Part shown: positions 8,518 to 16,900 of the stretch, piece by piece
How positions within the stretch are numbered: the first letter of the stretch is position 1
Layout: each line of letters begins with the position of its first letter
DNA from: Streptomyces sp. NRRL F-6676
Lineage (GTDB): Bacteria > Actinomycetota > Actinomycetes > Streptomycetales > Streptomycetaceae
Length of the DNA: 64,000 nucleotides
Assembly (NCBI RefSeq): GCF_000725625.1
Contig: NZ_JOHS01000010.1
Coordinates: forward strand, 124,001-188,000
Direction of reading: 5' to 3'
Made by a program: the position numbers and the translations under genes
The notes under the pieces: model-generated
Told to the model about the DNA's origin: nothing
What the model saw: the letters and a program-made list of their open reading frames with translations, nothing else
The model's database searches: none

Positions 8518-9081
8518 ATGCGCAAGGTGACCTGCTCCATGAGCGTCTCGCTCGACGGCTACATCGTCGGGCCGGACGGGCGGTTCGACTGGTCGGTGCC
8601 CGACGAGGAGGTCTTCCGCCTCGCCACCGAGGAGGTGCGCGGGCTCGACGTCCATCTGCTGGGGCGGCGGCTGTACGAGACGATGGTGTTCTGGGAGGAC
8701 GCCGACCAGAAGCCCGAACTCGACGATCTGGAACGCGAGTTCGCCGCGATCTGGAACGCACTCCCCAAGGTGGTGTTCTCCACCACGCTGGCGGAGGTCC
8801 GGGGCAACGCCCGCCTGGCCGGCGGCGGTCTGGCGGAGGAGATCGAGCGGCTGCGCGCCGAGCCGGGGGAGGGCGACCTCGCGATCGGCGGTGCGACGCT
8901 GGCCGCCGGGGCGGCGGCGCTGGGGCTGATCGACGAGTACCGGATCAGGGTCTACCCGGTACTGGTCGGTGGCGGCACACCGCTCTTCCCGAGGGACGAA
9001 CGCCGGGTGGATCTCGACCTCGTCGAGACGCGTACGTTCAGCTGCGGGGTGGTGTACCTCCGCTACCGCGCGACGCGGTGA
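8518..9081 (+). CDS. Dihydrofolate reductase family (RibD C-terminal) protein
   Basis: A 187-residue soluble protein of the RibD-C/DHFR-like fold, an NADPH-dependent reductase of unknown physiological substrate. Visible blocks are the opening strand MRKVTCSMSVSLDGYIVGPDG, LLGRRLYETM near residue 45, PKVVFSTTL near 85, the nucleotide loop LAIGGATLAAGAAALGLIDEYRIRVYPVLVGGGTPLF near 120-160, and the C-terminal strand. A strong GAGGAGGA ribosome site precedes ATG 8518. It lies 55 bp downstream of the AraC gene in the same direction. These proteins are common in Streptomyces and are not the housekeeping folate enzyme. Confidence 0.85.
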   Translation: MRKVTCSMSVSLDGYIVGPDGRFDWSVPDEEVFRLATEEVRGLDVHLLGRRLYETMVFWEDADQKPELDDLEREFAAIWNALPKVVFSTTLAEVRGNARLAGGGLAEEIERLRAEPGEGDLAIGGATLAAGAAALGLIDEYRIRVYPVLVGGGTPLFPRDERRVDLDLVETRTFSCGVVYLRYRATR

Positions 9082-9373
9082 CGGAACCGACGGCCGCTCC
9101 GCACGAGGCCCGGCGGGGCCGCGAGAGAAGCAGCGCGGGACCGTCCACGCGCCGGGAGTCGCGGACGGGGAGGCCGGCGGGACGCCCGTCGAGTACCTCC
9201 GGGTACGCCAGGGGCGGTTGGTCCTCGAAGTCCATCAGTGTGAGGATCCGGCTGCTGCCGTGGGCCGGGGAGGACGGCAGGCCCCGCTCCCTCGGCGACG
9301 TGCACCGCGTCGCCGGGAGCCGAGGGGACGGGAGCCGGGGCGACGGGCTCGGGTCGCTCGGTGCGGTCGCCCC

Positions 9374-10015
9374 TCACCCCGAACGGGGCGGCGCTCCGGC
9401 GACGACCGCGAGGGCCTGAGCCGCTTGTGCGCGGCGGATGTCCGCGACGGAGCGTCCCGTGTCGAGCAGCTCCTCGACGAGGTCGATGTGCAGCAGCGCG
9501 AGCAGCGCGTGCGCGGCGTACCCGGCGTCGGTCTCGGTGCGTGCGGGCGCGGCCTCCTGGAGCAGCCCCCGCAGGAGCGCGTGCATCCAGCGGTAGCGCT
9601 CCGACCGCAGGTTCCCGGGCGCGGCCACTTCGCGGGCGCGCATGAGGTTGCGGTTCTCCAGCTTGAAGGTGAGCACCGCGTCCAGGAACGCGACGATCCG
9701 GTCGGGCGCCGGAGTGCCCGGTCCGAGAGGCCCGGGGCCGGACTCCACGGCCGTGCGGAGCGGCTGGAACTTCGCGGCGGCCAGCGCGTCGAGAAGTCCG
9801 TCGCGGTCGCCGAACGCCCGGAACAACGTTCCCTTGCCGACGCCGGCCGCCGCCGCGATGGCGTCCATCGACACCGGCTGAGCCGTCGCGGCCTGCGCGA
9901 ACAGCGCGTCCGCGGCGGCGAGCACGCCGTCGCGGGACGCCGGCGGCCGTCCCAGACGTCCACCGGCAGTTTTGGACTGACGGTCCGAAACGGTGTTACG
10001 TTGTTCTGGACTCAT
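9374..10015 (-). CDS. TetR family transcriptional regulator
   Basis: A 213-residue repressor. The N-terminal helix-turn-helix spans about residues 25-70 (GVLAAADALFAQ... MDAIAAAAGVGKGTLFRAFGDRDGLLDAL), followed by an all-helical ligand domain. ATG 10015 is chosen because translation further upstream enters the antisense of the epoxide hydrolase. It is divergent from the epoxide hydrolase with only 27 bp between start codons. Two copies of a GGACT...GTCC palindrome, one over its own start codon and one about ten codons inside the gene, look like autoregulatory operators. The likely inducer is the hydrolase substrate or product. Confidence 0.9.
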   Translation of the reverse strand: MSPEQRNTVSDRQSKTAGGRLGRPPASRDGVLAAADALFAQAATAQPVSMDAIAAAAGVGKGTLFRAFGDRDGLLDALAAAKFQPLRTAVESGPGPLGPGTPAPDRIVAFLDAVLTFKLENRNLMRAREVAAPGNLRSERYRWMHALLRGLLQEAAPARTETDAGYAAHALLALLHIDLVEELLDTGRSVADIRRAQAAQALAVVAGAPPRSG

Positions 10016-10020
10016 AGTCC
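9974..10020. promoter_or_regulatory. Paired 13-bp operator-like palindromes at the tetR/epoxide hydrolase divergence
   Basis: Site 1, 9974-9986: GGACTGACGGTCC. Site 2, 10008-10020: GGACTCATAGTCC (perfect 5-bp arms, 3-bp centre). Both are followed by GAAA and their centres are 34 bp apart. Site 2 covers the tetR start codon and ends 22 bp before the hydrolase start, so binding would block both genes. Confidence 0.65.
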
Positions 10021-10042
10021 GAAAGTCTAGCGGGGGTCCCAC

Positions 10043-11206
10043 ATGCGGAAGACACCCTTCACGATCTCCATCGACGACGACCGGCTGGAGGACCTGGACC
10101 GCCGACTGCGCCACACCCGCTGGCCCGACTCCCTGCCGGACATGGACTGGGCCGACGGGACCGACCTCGCCTTCCTCCGGCGCCTGACGGAGTACTGGCG
10201 GACCGACTTCGACTGGCGGGCGCGGGAGGCCGAGTTGAACGCCTTTCCGCAGTTCGTGGCGGAACTGGACGGGGTCGGCATCCACTTCATCCACCAACGC
10301 GGAGAGGGCCCCGACCCCCACCCGCTGGTGCTCACGCACGGCTGGCCCGGCACCGGGTTCGACATGGCACGGCTCATCCCCCTGCTCACCGATCCCGGCA
10401 GCCACGGCGGAGACCCGGCCGACGCCTTCGACGTCGTCGTGCCCTCGCTGCCGGGCTACGGGTTCTCGGAGCGGCCGACCCGGCCGGGGTTCGGCCCCGA
10501 GCGCGTGTCCGGGATGTGGACGCGGCTGATGACGGGGCTCGGCTACCGGCGCTTCGGCACCCAGTCCTCCGACTGGGGCGCGGCCGTCTCCATGTGGCTC
10601 GCGGCCCGCTTCCCCGAACGGGTGTCCGGGCTGCACGTGACCTTCGTCCCCGGCTTCTACCGGCCCCCGCTGGGCGCGGGGCAGCCGCCCCTGTCGGCGG
10701 AGGAGAAGGCGTTCCAGGAGACCGCCGCGGCATGGTTCGAGGCGGAGGGCGGCTACCACCGCCTCCAGTCGACGAAGCCGCAGACACCCGCGTACGCGCT
10801 GACCGACTCGCCGGCGGGGCTGGCGGCGTGGATCGTCGAGAAGGCGCGCGGCTGGAGCGACTGCGACGGCGACGTGGAGCGCGCCTTCACCATGGACGCC
10901 CTCCTCACCAACATCTCGATCTACTGGTTCACCGGCACCATCGGTTCCTCCATGCGGTTCTACCGCGAGAACGCCCTGCGCCCGAACCACTTCGAGCCCG
11001 GGGTCCGCGTCCGGCCTCCCATGGGGGTGGCGTCGTTCCCCAAGGACGTGATGCCGCCCCGCAGTTGGGTCGAGCGGGTCTTCGACGTGACGCGGTGGGA
11101 GACCATGCCCCGGGGCGGGCACCTCGGTGTCATGGAGGCACCGGAACCTCTCGCCGAGGAGATCCGCGCGTTCTTCCGCCCGCTGCGGGGGCGGCGGGCG
11201 TCCTGA
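10043..11206 (+). CDS. Epoxide hydrolase (microsomal/juvenile-hormone EH-like)
   Basis: A 387-residue alpha/beta hydrolase with the N-terminal EHN extension typical of microsomal-type epoxide hydrolases (FTISIDDDRLEDLDRRLRHTRWPDSLPD...). Motifs are the HGWPGTGFD oxyanion-hole loop near residue 100, the nucleophile elbow QSSDWGAA with Asp177, and a C-terminal GGHLGVMEAPE containing the catalytic His. It should open epoxides to vicinal diols by an Asp-ester intermediate. It is divergent from a TetR regulator and covered by the operator pair at 9974-10020, so it is probably a stand-alone inducible detoxification or catabolic enzyme. Confidence 0.9.
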   Translation: MRKTPFTISIDDDRLEDLDRRLRHTRWPDSLPDMDWADGTDLAFLRRLTEYWRTDFDWRAREAELNAFPQFVAELDGVGIHFIHQRGEGPDPHPLVLTHGWPGTGFDMARLIPLLTDPGSHGGDPADAFDVVVPSLPGYGFSERPTRPGFGPERVSGMWTRLMTGLGYRRFGTQSSDWGAAVSMWLAARFPERVSGLHVTFVPGFYRPPLGAGQPPLSAEEKAFQETAAAWFEAEGGYHRLQSTKPQTPAYALTDSPAGLAAWIVEKARGWSDCDGDVERAFTMDALLTNISIYWFTGTIGSSMRFYRENALRPNHFEPGVRVRPPMGVASFPKDVMPPRSWVERVFDVTRWETMPRGGHLGVMEAPEPLAEEIRAFFRPLRGRRAS

Positions 11207-11376
11207 CCGGCGGGAAGCCGACGGGAAGCCGGCAGGGGGTCGGCAGGGGGCGGCAGGGGGCCGAGGGGATCGGTCCGGGCCGTTCGAGGGAGCCCGGGCC
11301 GTTTGAGGGAGGGGGCGGGGTGGATAAGTAGGCTGCGTGGGGCGGGAGTTGCCCAACGTGGTCGGGGGGTTACGGG
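11207..11376. repeat. Short G-rich direct repeats
   Basis: Three copies of CGGCAGGGGG occupy about 11230-11260. Two 18-bp copies of CCGGGCCGTT(C/T)GAGGGAG follow at 11275-11292 and 11294-11311, with one mismatch. They lie between the epoxide hydrolase stop and the next start, and no clear terminator hairpin is seen. Confidence 0.5.
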
Positions 11377-12459
11377 TTGAGGCCGTTGATCGCTGTGGTG
11401 GGGAGCGCGGATCCGGTGCGGGTGTACGAGCCGCCGCTGGTGTCCGGGGACCGGGTCGAGGGGGCGTGCGCGGAGATCGGCGGGGCGCTCGCCGAGGCCG
11501 GGTGCGATCTCGTCGTCTACTCCAGCGAGGCGCAGTTCGTGGAGGACTGGGTCATCACCGGCTACCTCGCGCAGGGCGAGCCCGCGCCCGGGTCCATCCA
11601 CGTACGGCCGCCGTACGGGAACGTCGACACGGACTTCCCGCTCCTCGACGAGCGGCCCGAACTGTACGACGTACGGCACGAGTCGGAGGAGGAGTGGGAG
11701 AGCGGCTACTACCGCTCGCTCGCCGAGGTGCACGGCGTCGTGCTGATCGGCGGCGGCCGCTCGACGCTGATCACCGGCATGGTCTGCCTCGCCTTCGGCA
11801 TTCCCGTCTACGCGGCGGCGTGCTTCGGCGGGGCCGGCCGCAAGGTGTGGGACGTGATGAACAGGGTCGACCGGCACCCCACCCCCGAGGAGGTGTCGGC
11901 GATGGGCGCGGAGTGGGGGCGGGACACGGCGGCCCGACTGGTGCGGATACTGGCCGCGCAGCGGGAACGCAAGGACGAACGGCGCCGCCAGGACGCCCGC
12001 GCCGTGCGCCGCGCGGCCTGGCGCAGCGCGTTCGGCATCACGGCGGGGCTGCTGCTGCTCTGCCTGGGGCTGGGCATGATCCCGCTGACCTACGCGCTGG
12101 ACGCGAGCGCCGCCGTCAACCTCACCGGGCTGATCGTCGGCGCGCTGGCCACCGGCACCTCCGGCGCCATCACCCGCAACGCCTTCGACCGCGGGGAGCA
12201 CTGGGCGCGCACGGCGGCGCTCGGCATGTCGGCGGGCGCCGTCGCGTTCCTGCTCTTCGTCTCGGCCCAACTGGCCGCCTCCCCCGACATCCTGACCGGC
12301 GAGGGCGCCCGCCGCCTCCTCTTCTTCGTCCTGACGGTCGGCTTCGTCTCCGGCTTCACCTTCGACGCGGTCTACGGCCGCCTGAAACAGACCGAGCCGG
12401 GCCTGCCTCCGCCCCCGGGCCCGCCGCCCGGCCCGACGGACGGGCCGAACGGCATGTGA
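11377..12459 (+). CDS. SLOG-like Rossmann domain fused to four membrane segments
   Basis: A 360-residue protein. Residues 1 to about 165 resemble the SLOG/LOG Rossmann-like superfamily, which binds nucleotides or hydrolyses nucleotide-like ligands: opening strand PLIAVVGSADP, a helix then CDLVVYSS, VHGVVLIGGGRSTLITGMVCLAFGIPVYA, and a charged helix. Four hydrophobic segments follow at about 218-240, 249-270, 285-305 and 318-338, then a Pro-rich tail. TTG 11377 is required to include the first Rossmann strand and has a G-rich ribosome site about 10 bp upstream. Neighbours give no pathway. The architecture resembles sensor-plus-membrane-effector proteins, but no partner nucleotide cyclase is near, so function is open. 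Confidence 0.75.
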   Translation: MRPLIAVVGSADPVRVYEPPLVSGDRVEGACAEIGGALAEAGCDLVVYSSEAQFVEDWVITGYLAQGEPAPGSIHVRPPYGNVDTDFPLLDERPELYDVRHESEEEWESGYYRSLAEVHGVVLIGGGRSTLITGMVCLAFGIPVYAAACFGGAGRKVWDVMNRVDRHPTPEEVSAMGAEWGRDTAARLVRILAAQRERKDERRRQDARAVRRAAWRSAFGITAGLLLLCLGLGMIPLTYALDASAAVNLTGLIVGALATGTSGAITRNAFDRGEHWARTAALGMSAGAVAFLLFVSAQLAASPDILTGEGARRLLFFVLTVGFVSGFTFDAVYGRLKQTEPGLPPPPGPPPGPTDGPNGM

Positions 12460-12488
12460 GCGGCGTGCGGTCCCGCCGACTCACCCGC

Positions 12489-13883
12489 TCAGTTCCCCTC
12501 TCGCGCGCGCAGCTTCTCGGTGAGAGCCCGGCAGATGGCGGCCGCACTGCTCGGCGAATTCATCTCGTCGTGTTCGACGACAATGTCGCGGTTGTCGATG
12601 GATCCGCCGATGTGCTGCTGCCAGTTCTCGGCGGAGAGCCTTCCGTCCGTTTTGCCGAGAGTCGCCGTGAAGAACAGGAGGTCTCCGTCGAACTTGCCGG
12701 GGGAGAATTTCTCCATGAGGCTCATGTTGTTCTTGAACACCCTCAGGACGGCCTCCGCTTCACGCTCGCCGAGACTGTCCAGGACGGACGCCGTCGCCGT
12801 CCCGGAGGACCGCGCGTGGCGGCGTAGACCGGCATCGAGATACTCGCGCAGAGCCGCTTCGTCGGATATGCGCGACTCGGCCGACTCGGGACTTCCCTCG
12901 GCGACGGGGTAGGAGTCCATGAGGGCGAGGACCGAGATCTCTTCACCCGCTTCCTGCAACTGGACCGCCATCTCGTGAGCCACCAGGCCCCCGAACGACC
13001 AGCCCAGCAGGCAGTAGGGCCCCTCCCTCTGCACGCTTCGCAACTGCTCGATGTAGTCCGCCGCCATCTCCGCGATCTGCGTCGGCAGCGGGCCCCCGCC
13101 GTCGAGCCCTCGCGCCTGGAGGCCGTACACCGGGTATTCGTGGTGCAGATGACGCGCGAATCCGAGAAATCCCCAGCTGAAGCCCGTGCCGGGGTGAACG
13201 CAGAAAATCGGTGCACGCGATCCTTCGCCGCGGATCGGGAAAAGGATGTCGTTCCGGTCCTGCTGCTGCGAGGAGAGCATGCGCGCCGCGATCCCGGCCA
13301 CGGTGGGGTTCTCGAAGAGTGTGCGGATGCCTATTTCGGCGCCGAGTTCGGTGCGGATGCGTGAGACGAGGCGGGTGGCGAGGAGGGAGTGTCCGCCGAG
13401 GTGGAAGAAGCTGTCGTCGGCGCCGATGTGTTCGAGGCCGAGTATGTCGGTGAACAGGCGGGCGAGGGTCTTCTCCTGTGCGGTGGCCGGTTGGCGGCCG
13501 GCGGTGGTGGTCGTGTAGTGGGGTCGGGGCAGGGCGCGGCGGTCCAGTTTGCCGTTGCGGGTCAGGGGCAGCTCGTCCAGGATCACGACGGCGGAGGGCA
13601 CCATGTGGTCGGGCAGCACGGTGCGCAGGTGTGCGCGCAGGGAGTCCGGGTCGGGGACGGTGCCCTGCTCGGGGACGACGTAGGCGGTGAGGAGTTTGTC
13701 GCCGGGGCGGTCCTCGCGGACGATCACAGCCGTCCGGGAGACCGCCGGGTGCGTACCGAGGACGGTTTCGATCTCGCCGGGCTCGATGCGGAAACCGCGG
13801 ACCTTCACCTGGTCGTCCGTGCGCCCGAGATATTCGAGCCGGCCGTCGTGGTTCCAGCGGACCAGGTCCCCGGTCCGGTACAT
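12489..13883 (-). CDS. NRPS C-terminal part: end of A2, T2, thioesterase (out of frame with the N-terminal part)
   Basis: A 464-residue open frame continuing the non-ribosomal peptide synthetase after a frame break near 13926. From its N-terminus it shows the end of an adenylation domain ([44 protein letters not shown]), a carrier domain with [11 protein letters not shown] (phosphopantetheine Ser), and a type I thioesterase with [15 protein letters not shown] (nucleophile Ser) and IVVEHDEM (likely catalytic His). The first Met is internal to the A domain, so it is very unlikely to be an independent gene. The thioesterase would release the peptide by hydrolysis or cyclisation. If the break is real, this part is probably untranslated. 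Confidence 0.85.
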   Translation of the reverse strand: MYRTGDLVRWNHDGRLEYLGRTDDQVKVRGFRIEPGEIETVLGTHPAVSRTAVIVREDRPGDKLLTAYVVPEQGTVPDPDSLRAHLRTVLPDHMVPSAVVILDELPLTRNGKLDRRALPRPHYTTTTAGRQPATAQEKTLARLFTDILGLEHIGADDSFFHLGGHSLLATRLVSRIRTELGAEIGIRTLFENPTVAGIAARMLSSQQQDRNDILFPIRGEGSRAPIFCVHPGTGFSWGFLGFARHLHHEYPVYGLQARGLDGGGPLPTQIAEMAADYIEQLRSVQREGPYCLLGWSFGGLVAHEMAVQLQEAGEEISVLALMDSYPVAEGSPESAESRISDEAALREYLDAGLRRHARSSGTATASVLDSLGEREAEAVLRVFKNNMSLMEKFSPGKFDGDLLFFTATLGKTDGRLSAENWQQHIGGSIDNRDIVVEHDEMNSPSSAAAICRALTEKLRAREGN

Positions 13884-13926
13884 CCGTTCGCCCGCGGTCC
13901 CGAACGGGCAGGCGACGAAGCGCTCC
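13288..13926. repeat. Inter-module NRPS repeat, copy 2 (639 bp)
   Basis: Encodes the end of A2 and most of T2. It aligns without gaps to 16425-17063 at a constant offset of 3137 bp, with only scattered substitutions, which is far more similar than the rest of the two modules. This suggests recent duplication or gene conversion. Confidence 0.85.
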
Positions 13927-16900
13927 CGCCGGCGACGCCGACGGGGACGGGGTTCAGGTGGCCGTCGAGGACGTAGGCGCGGGTGTTGTGGACGGGACGG
14001 CCGATGGGCGGGGCGGCCGTCTGCCCGGTGGCGGAGGCGTCGGACCGGGCAGGGGTGTCGTACCAGGCGGTGGCGTAGACGGTGGCCTCGGTGGGGCCGT
14101 AGATGTTGGCCACCCGGCTGCGCGGCATGGCGGTGCGGACGGCGTCGACGGTGCGGGCGGCAAGGCCCTCACCGGCCAGCACCACCAGGTCCGCGTCCAG
14201 CGGCGCGCCCTCGCGCTGGGCGAGGATGTTGCCCAGGGCTGAGGGCACCGCGCTGATCAGGCTGCCGCGCCAGCCGCCCCGGTCGAGCAGGACGAGCGCG
14301 TCCGCGACCAGGTCCACGCTGCCGCCGCTGGTCAGCGGGGCGAACAGTTCGAAGACCGAGACGTCGAAGCTGAGCGAGGTCGAGCCCAGGACCCGTGACA
14401 GACGCTGCGGGCCGATCTCGGCATGGGCCCAGGCCAGCAGGTCGCACACGCTGCGGTGCTCGATCACCACGCCCTTGGGGCGCCCGGTGGAACCGGAGGT
14501 GTAGATGACATACGCCGGGTGCCGCGGCAGCAGTGGCGCCGGCCGCTCGGCATCCGTGAGGTCGTGCTCCGCGTACTCCTGGAGGCCGGACAGCTCGTTC
14601 ACGACGACCACACGCTCGGCCGGGACGGCCCCGGGCAGGCGATCGGAGACGGCACGCGCCGTCAGCACCAGCGCGGGACGAGCGTCAGCGAGCATGAAGG
14701 CGATCCGGTCGGCCGGATACGCCGGATCCACCGGCACATACGCCCCGCCCGCCTTCAGCACCGCCAGCACGGCCACCATCAGCTCGGCCGAACGCTCCAT
14801 CAGCAGCGCCACGACCGACTCCGGCCCCACGCCCCGCCCGGCCAGCAGCCGCGCCAGCCGGTTCGCCCGCTGGTTCAGCTCCCGATAGGTCAGCCCGGTG
14901 CCGCCGCACATCACCGCGACCGCGTCGGGGGTCCGCGCCACCTGCGCCTCGAACAGCGCGGGCAGCGTGGTCCCCGGACGAGCGACAGCCGTGTCGTTCC
15001 ACTCCACCAGCAGTCGCTCGCGCTCGGCCCCGCCGAGGACATCGACACGGCTGAGCGGCCGGTCCGGGTCGGTGCCGATCACATCGAGGACGCGGACGAG
15101 GCGCTCGGCCATCGTCTCGACCGTCTCCCGGTCGAAGAGGTCGGTGGCGTAGGTGACACGGCCGAGGAGGCCGGTGGGGCCGCCGGTGGCATCGGTCCGT
15201 TCCTCGAAGTGGATGTCGAGGTCGAACTTGGCACGGGTGTCGGCCAGGCCGAGCAGACCGGCCCGGACGCCGGGCAGGTCGAGCGCGGCCCCGGTGTTGT
15301 TCTGGAGGGCGACCATCACCTGGAACAGGGGGTGGCGGGCCAGGGACCGGGCCGGGGCGAGGTCTTCGACGAGCCGCTCGAAGGGCAGGTCCTGATGCGC
15401 GTAGGCGGCAAGGCTCCGTTCCCGCGTCCGGCGCAGCAGCTCGCTGAACGACGGGTCCCCGGACACATCGGCGCGGATCACCAGCGTGTTGACGAAGAAG
15501 CCGACCAGCTCGTCGAGGGCGTCGTCGGTGCGGCCGGCGACCGGTGTGCCGATCGGGATGTCCTGCCCCGCACCGAGTTTCGACAGCAGCAGGGCGACCG
15601 CGGAGTGCAACACCATGAACAGGGTCGCGCCCTGCCCGCGCGCGAGGTCCAGCAGCCGCTGGTGGATCTCGGCGGGAACCCGCAGCGGGACCTCGCCGCC
15701 CCCGTGGCCGGCCACCGCCGGACGCGGCCGGTCGGTGGGCAGTTCCAGTTCCTCCGGCGCACCGGCCAGGGCGGTCCGCCAGTAGCCCAGCTGCCGGGAG
15801 ACCACACTGTCCGGGTCGTCCTCGGCGCCCAGGAGTTCGCGCTGCCAGAGGGTGAAGTCGGCGTACTGCACCGCCGGTGCCCGCCACCCCGGCTCACGCC
15901 CCTCGAGCCGGGCGGCGTAGGCGGTGGACAGGTCCCGGCTCAAGGGCGCCATCGACCACCCGTCCGCCGCGATGTGGTGCAGCACCAGCAACAGCACATG
16001 TTCCTCGGCGGCGACCCGGAACAGCGTGGCCCGCAGGGGCGGTTCACCGCTCAGGTCGAAGGCGTGGGCCGCCTCCTCGCGCAGCATCCCGGCCAGCTCC
16101 GCCTCCGCGGCCACCCTCACCGGCACGTCGAGCGGGAAGGAGCCGGGGTCCAGGATGCGCTGGCGGGGCCGGCCGTCCGCGGAGGGGAACACCGTCCGCA
16201 GCACCTCGTGGCGCACCACCACATCGCGCACCGCCCGCTCCAGCGCCACCGGGTCCACACCACCCGTCAGCCGGAGCGCCACGGGGATGTTGTAGGTCGC
16301 GTTCGGGCCCTCCAGCTCGCCCAGGAACCACAGACGACGCTGCGCGAACGACAGCGGCACCACCTGCGGCCGCACACCCGCGGTCAGAGCGGGCCGCGCC
16401 GCACCCGCACCGCCCAGCACACCGGCGATCCCGGCCACGGTGGGGTTCTCGAAGAGTGTGCGGATGCCTATTTCGACGTCCAGTTCGGTGCGGATGCGTG
16501 AGACGAGGCGGGTGGCGAGGAGGGAGTGTCCGCCGAGGTGGAAGAAGTTGTCGTCGGCGCCGATGTGTTCGAGGCCGAGTATGTCGGTGAACAGGCGGGC
16601 GAGGGCCTTCTCCTGTGCGGTGGCCGGTTGGCGGCTCGCGGTGGTGGTCGTGTAGCGGGGCTGGGGCAGGGCGCGGCGGTCCAGTTTGCCGTTGCCGGTC
16701 AGGGGCAGCTCGTCCAGGATCACGACGGCGGAGGGCACCATGTGGTCGGGCAGCACGGTGCGCAGATGCGCGCGCAGGGAGTCCGGGTCGGGGACGGCGC
16801 CCCGGCCGGGAACGGCGTAGGCGACCAGACGTTTGTCGCCGGGGCGGTCCTCGCGCACGACGACGGCCGACTGACCGACCGTCGGGTGCGTACCGAGGGC

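Noticed and set aside
14423..16501. A 692-codon open frame antisense to the NRPS C2/A2 domains
   Set aside because: Low-complexity Gln/Arg/Gly/His-rich translation, no motif, fully overlapping a well-supported NRPS.
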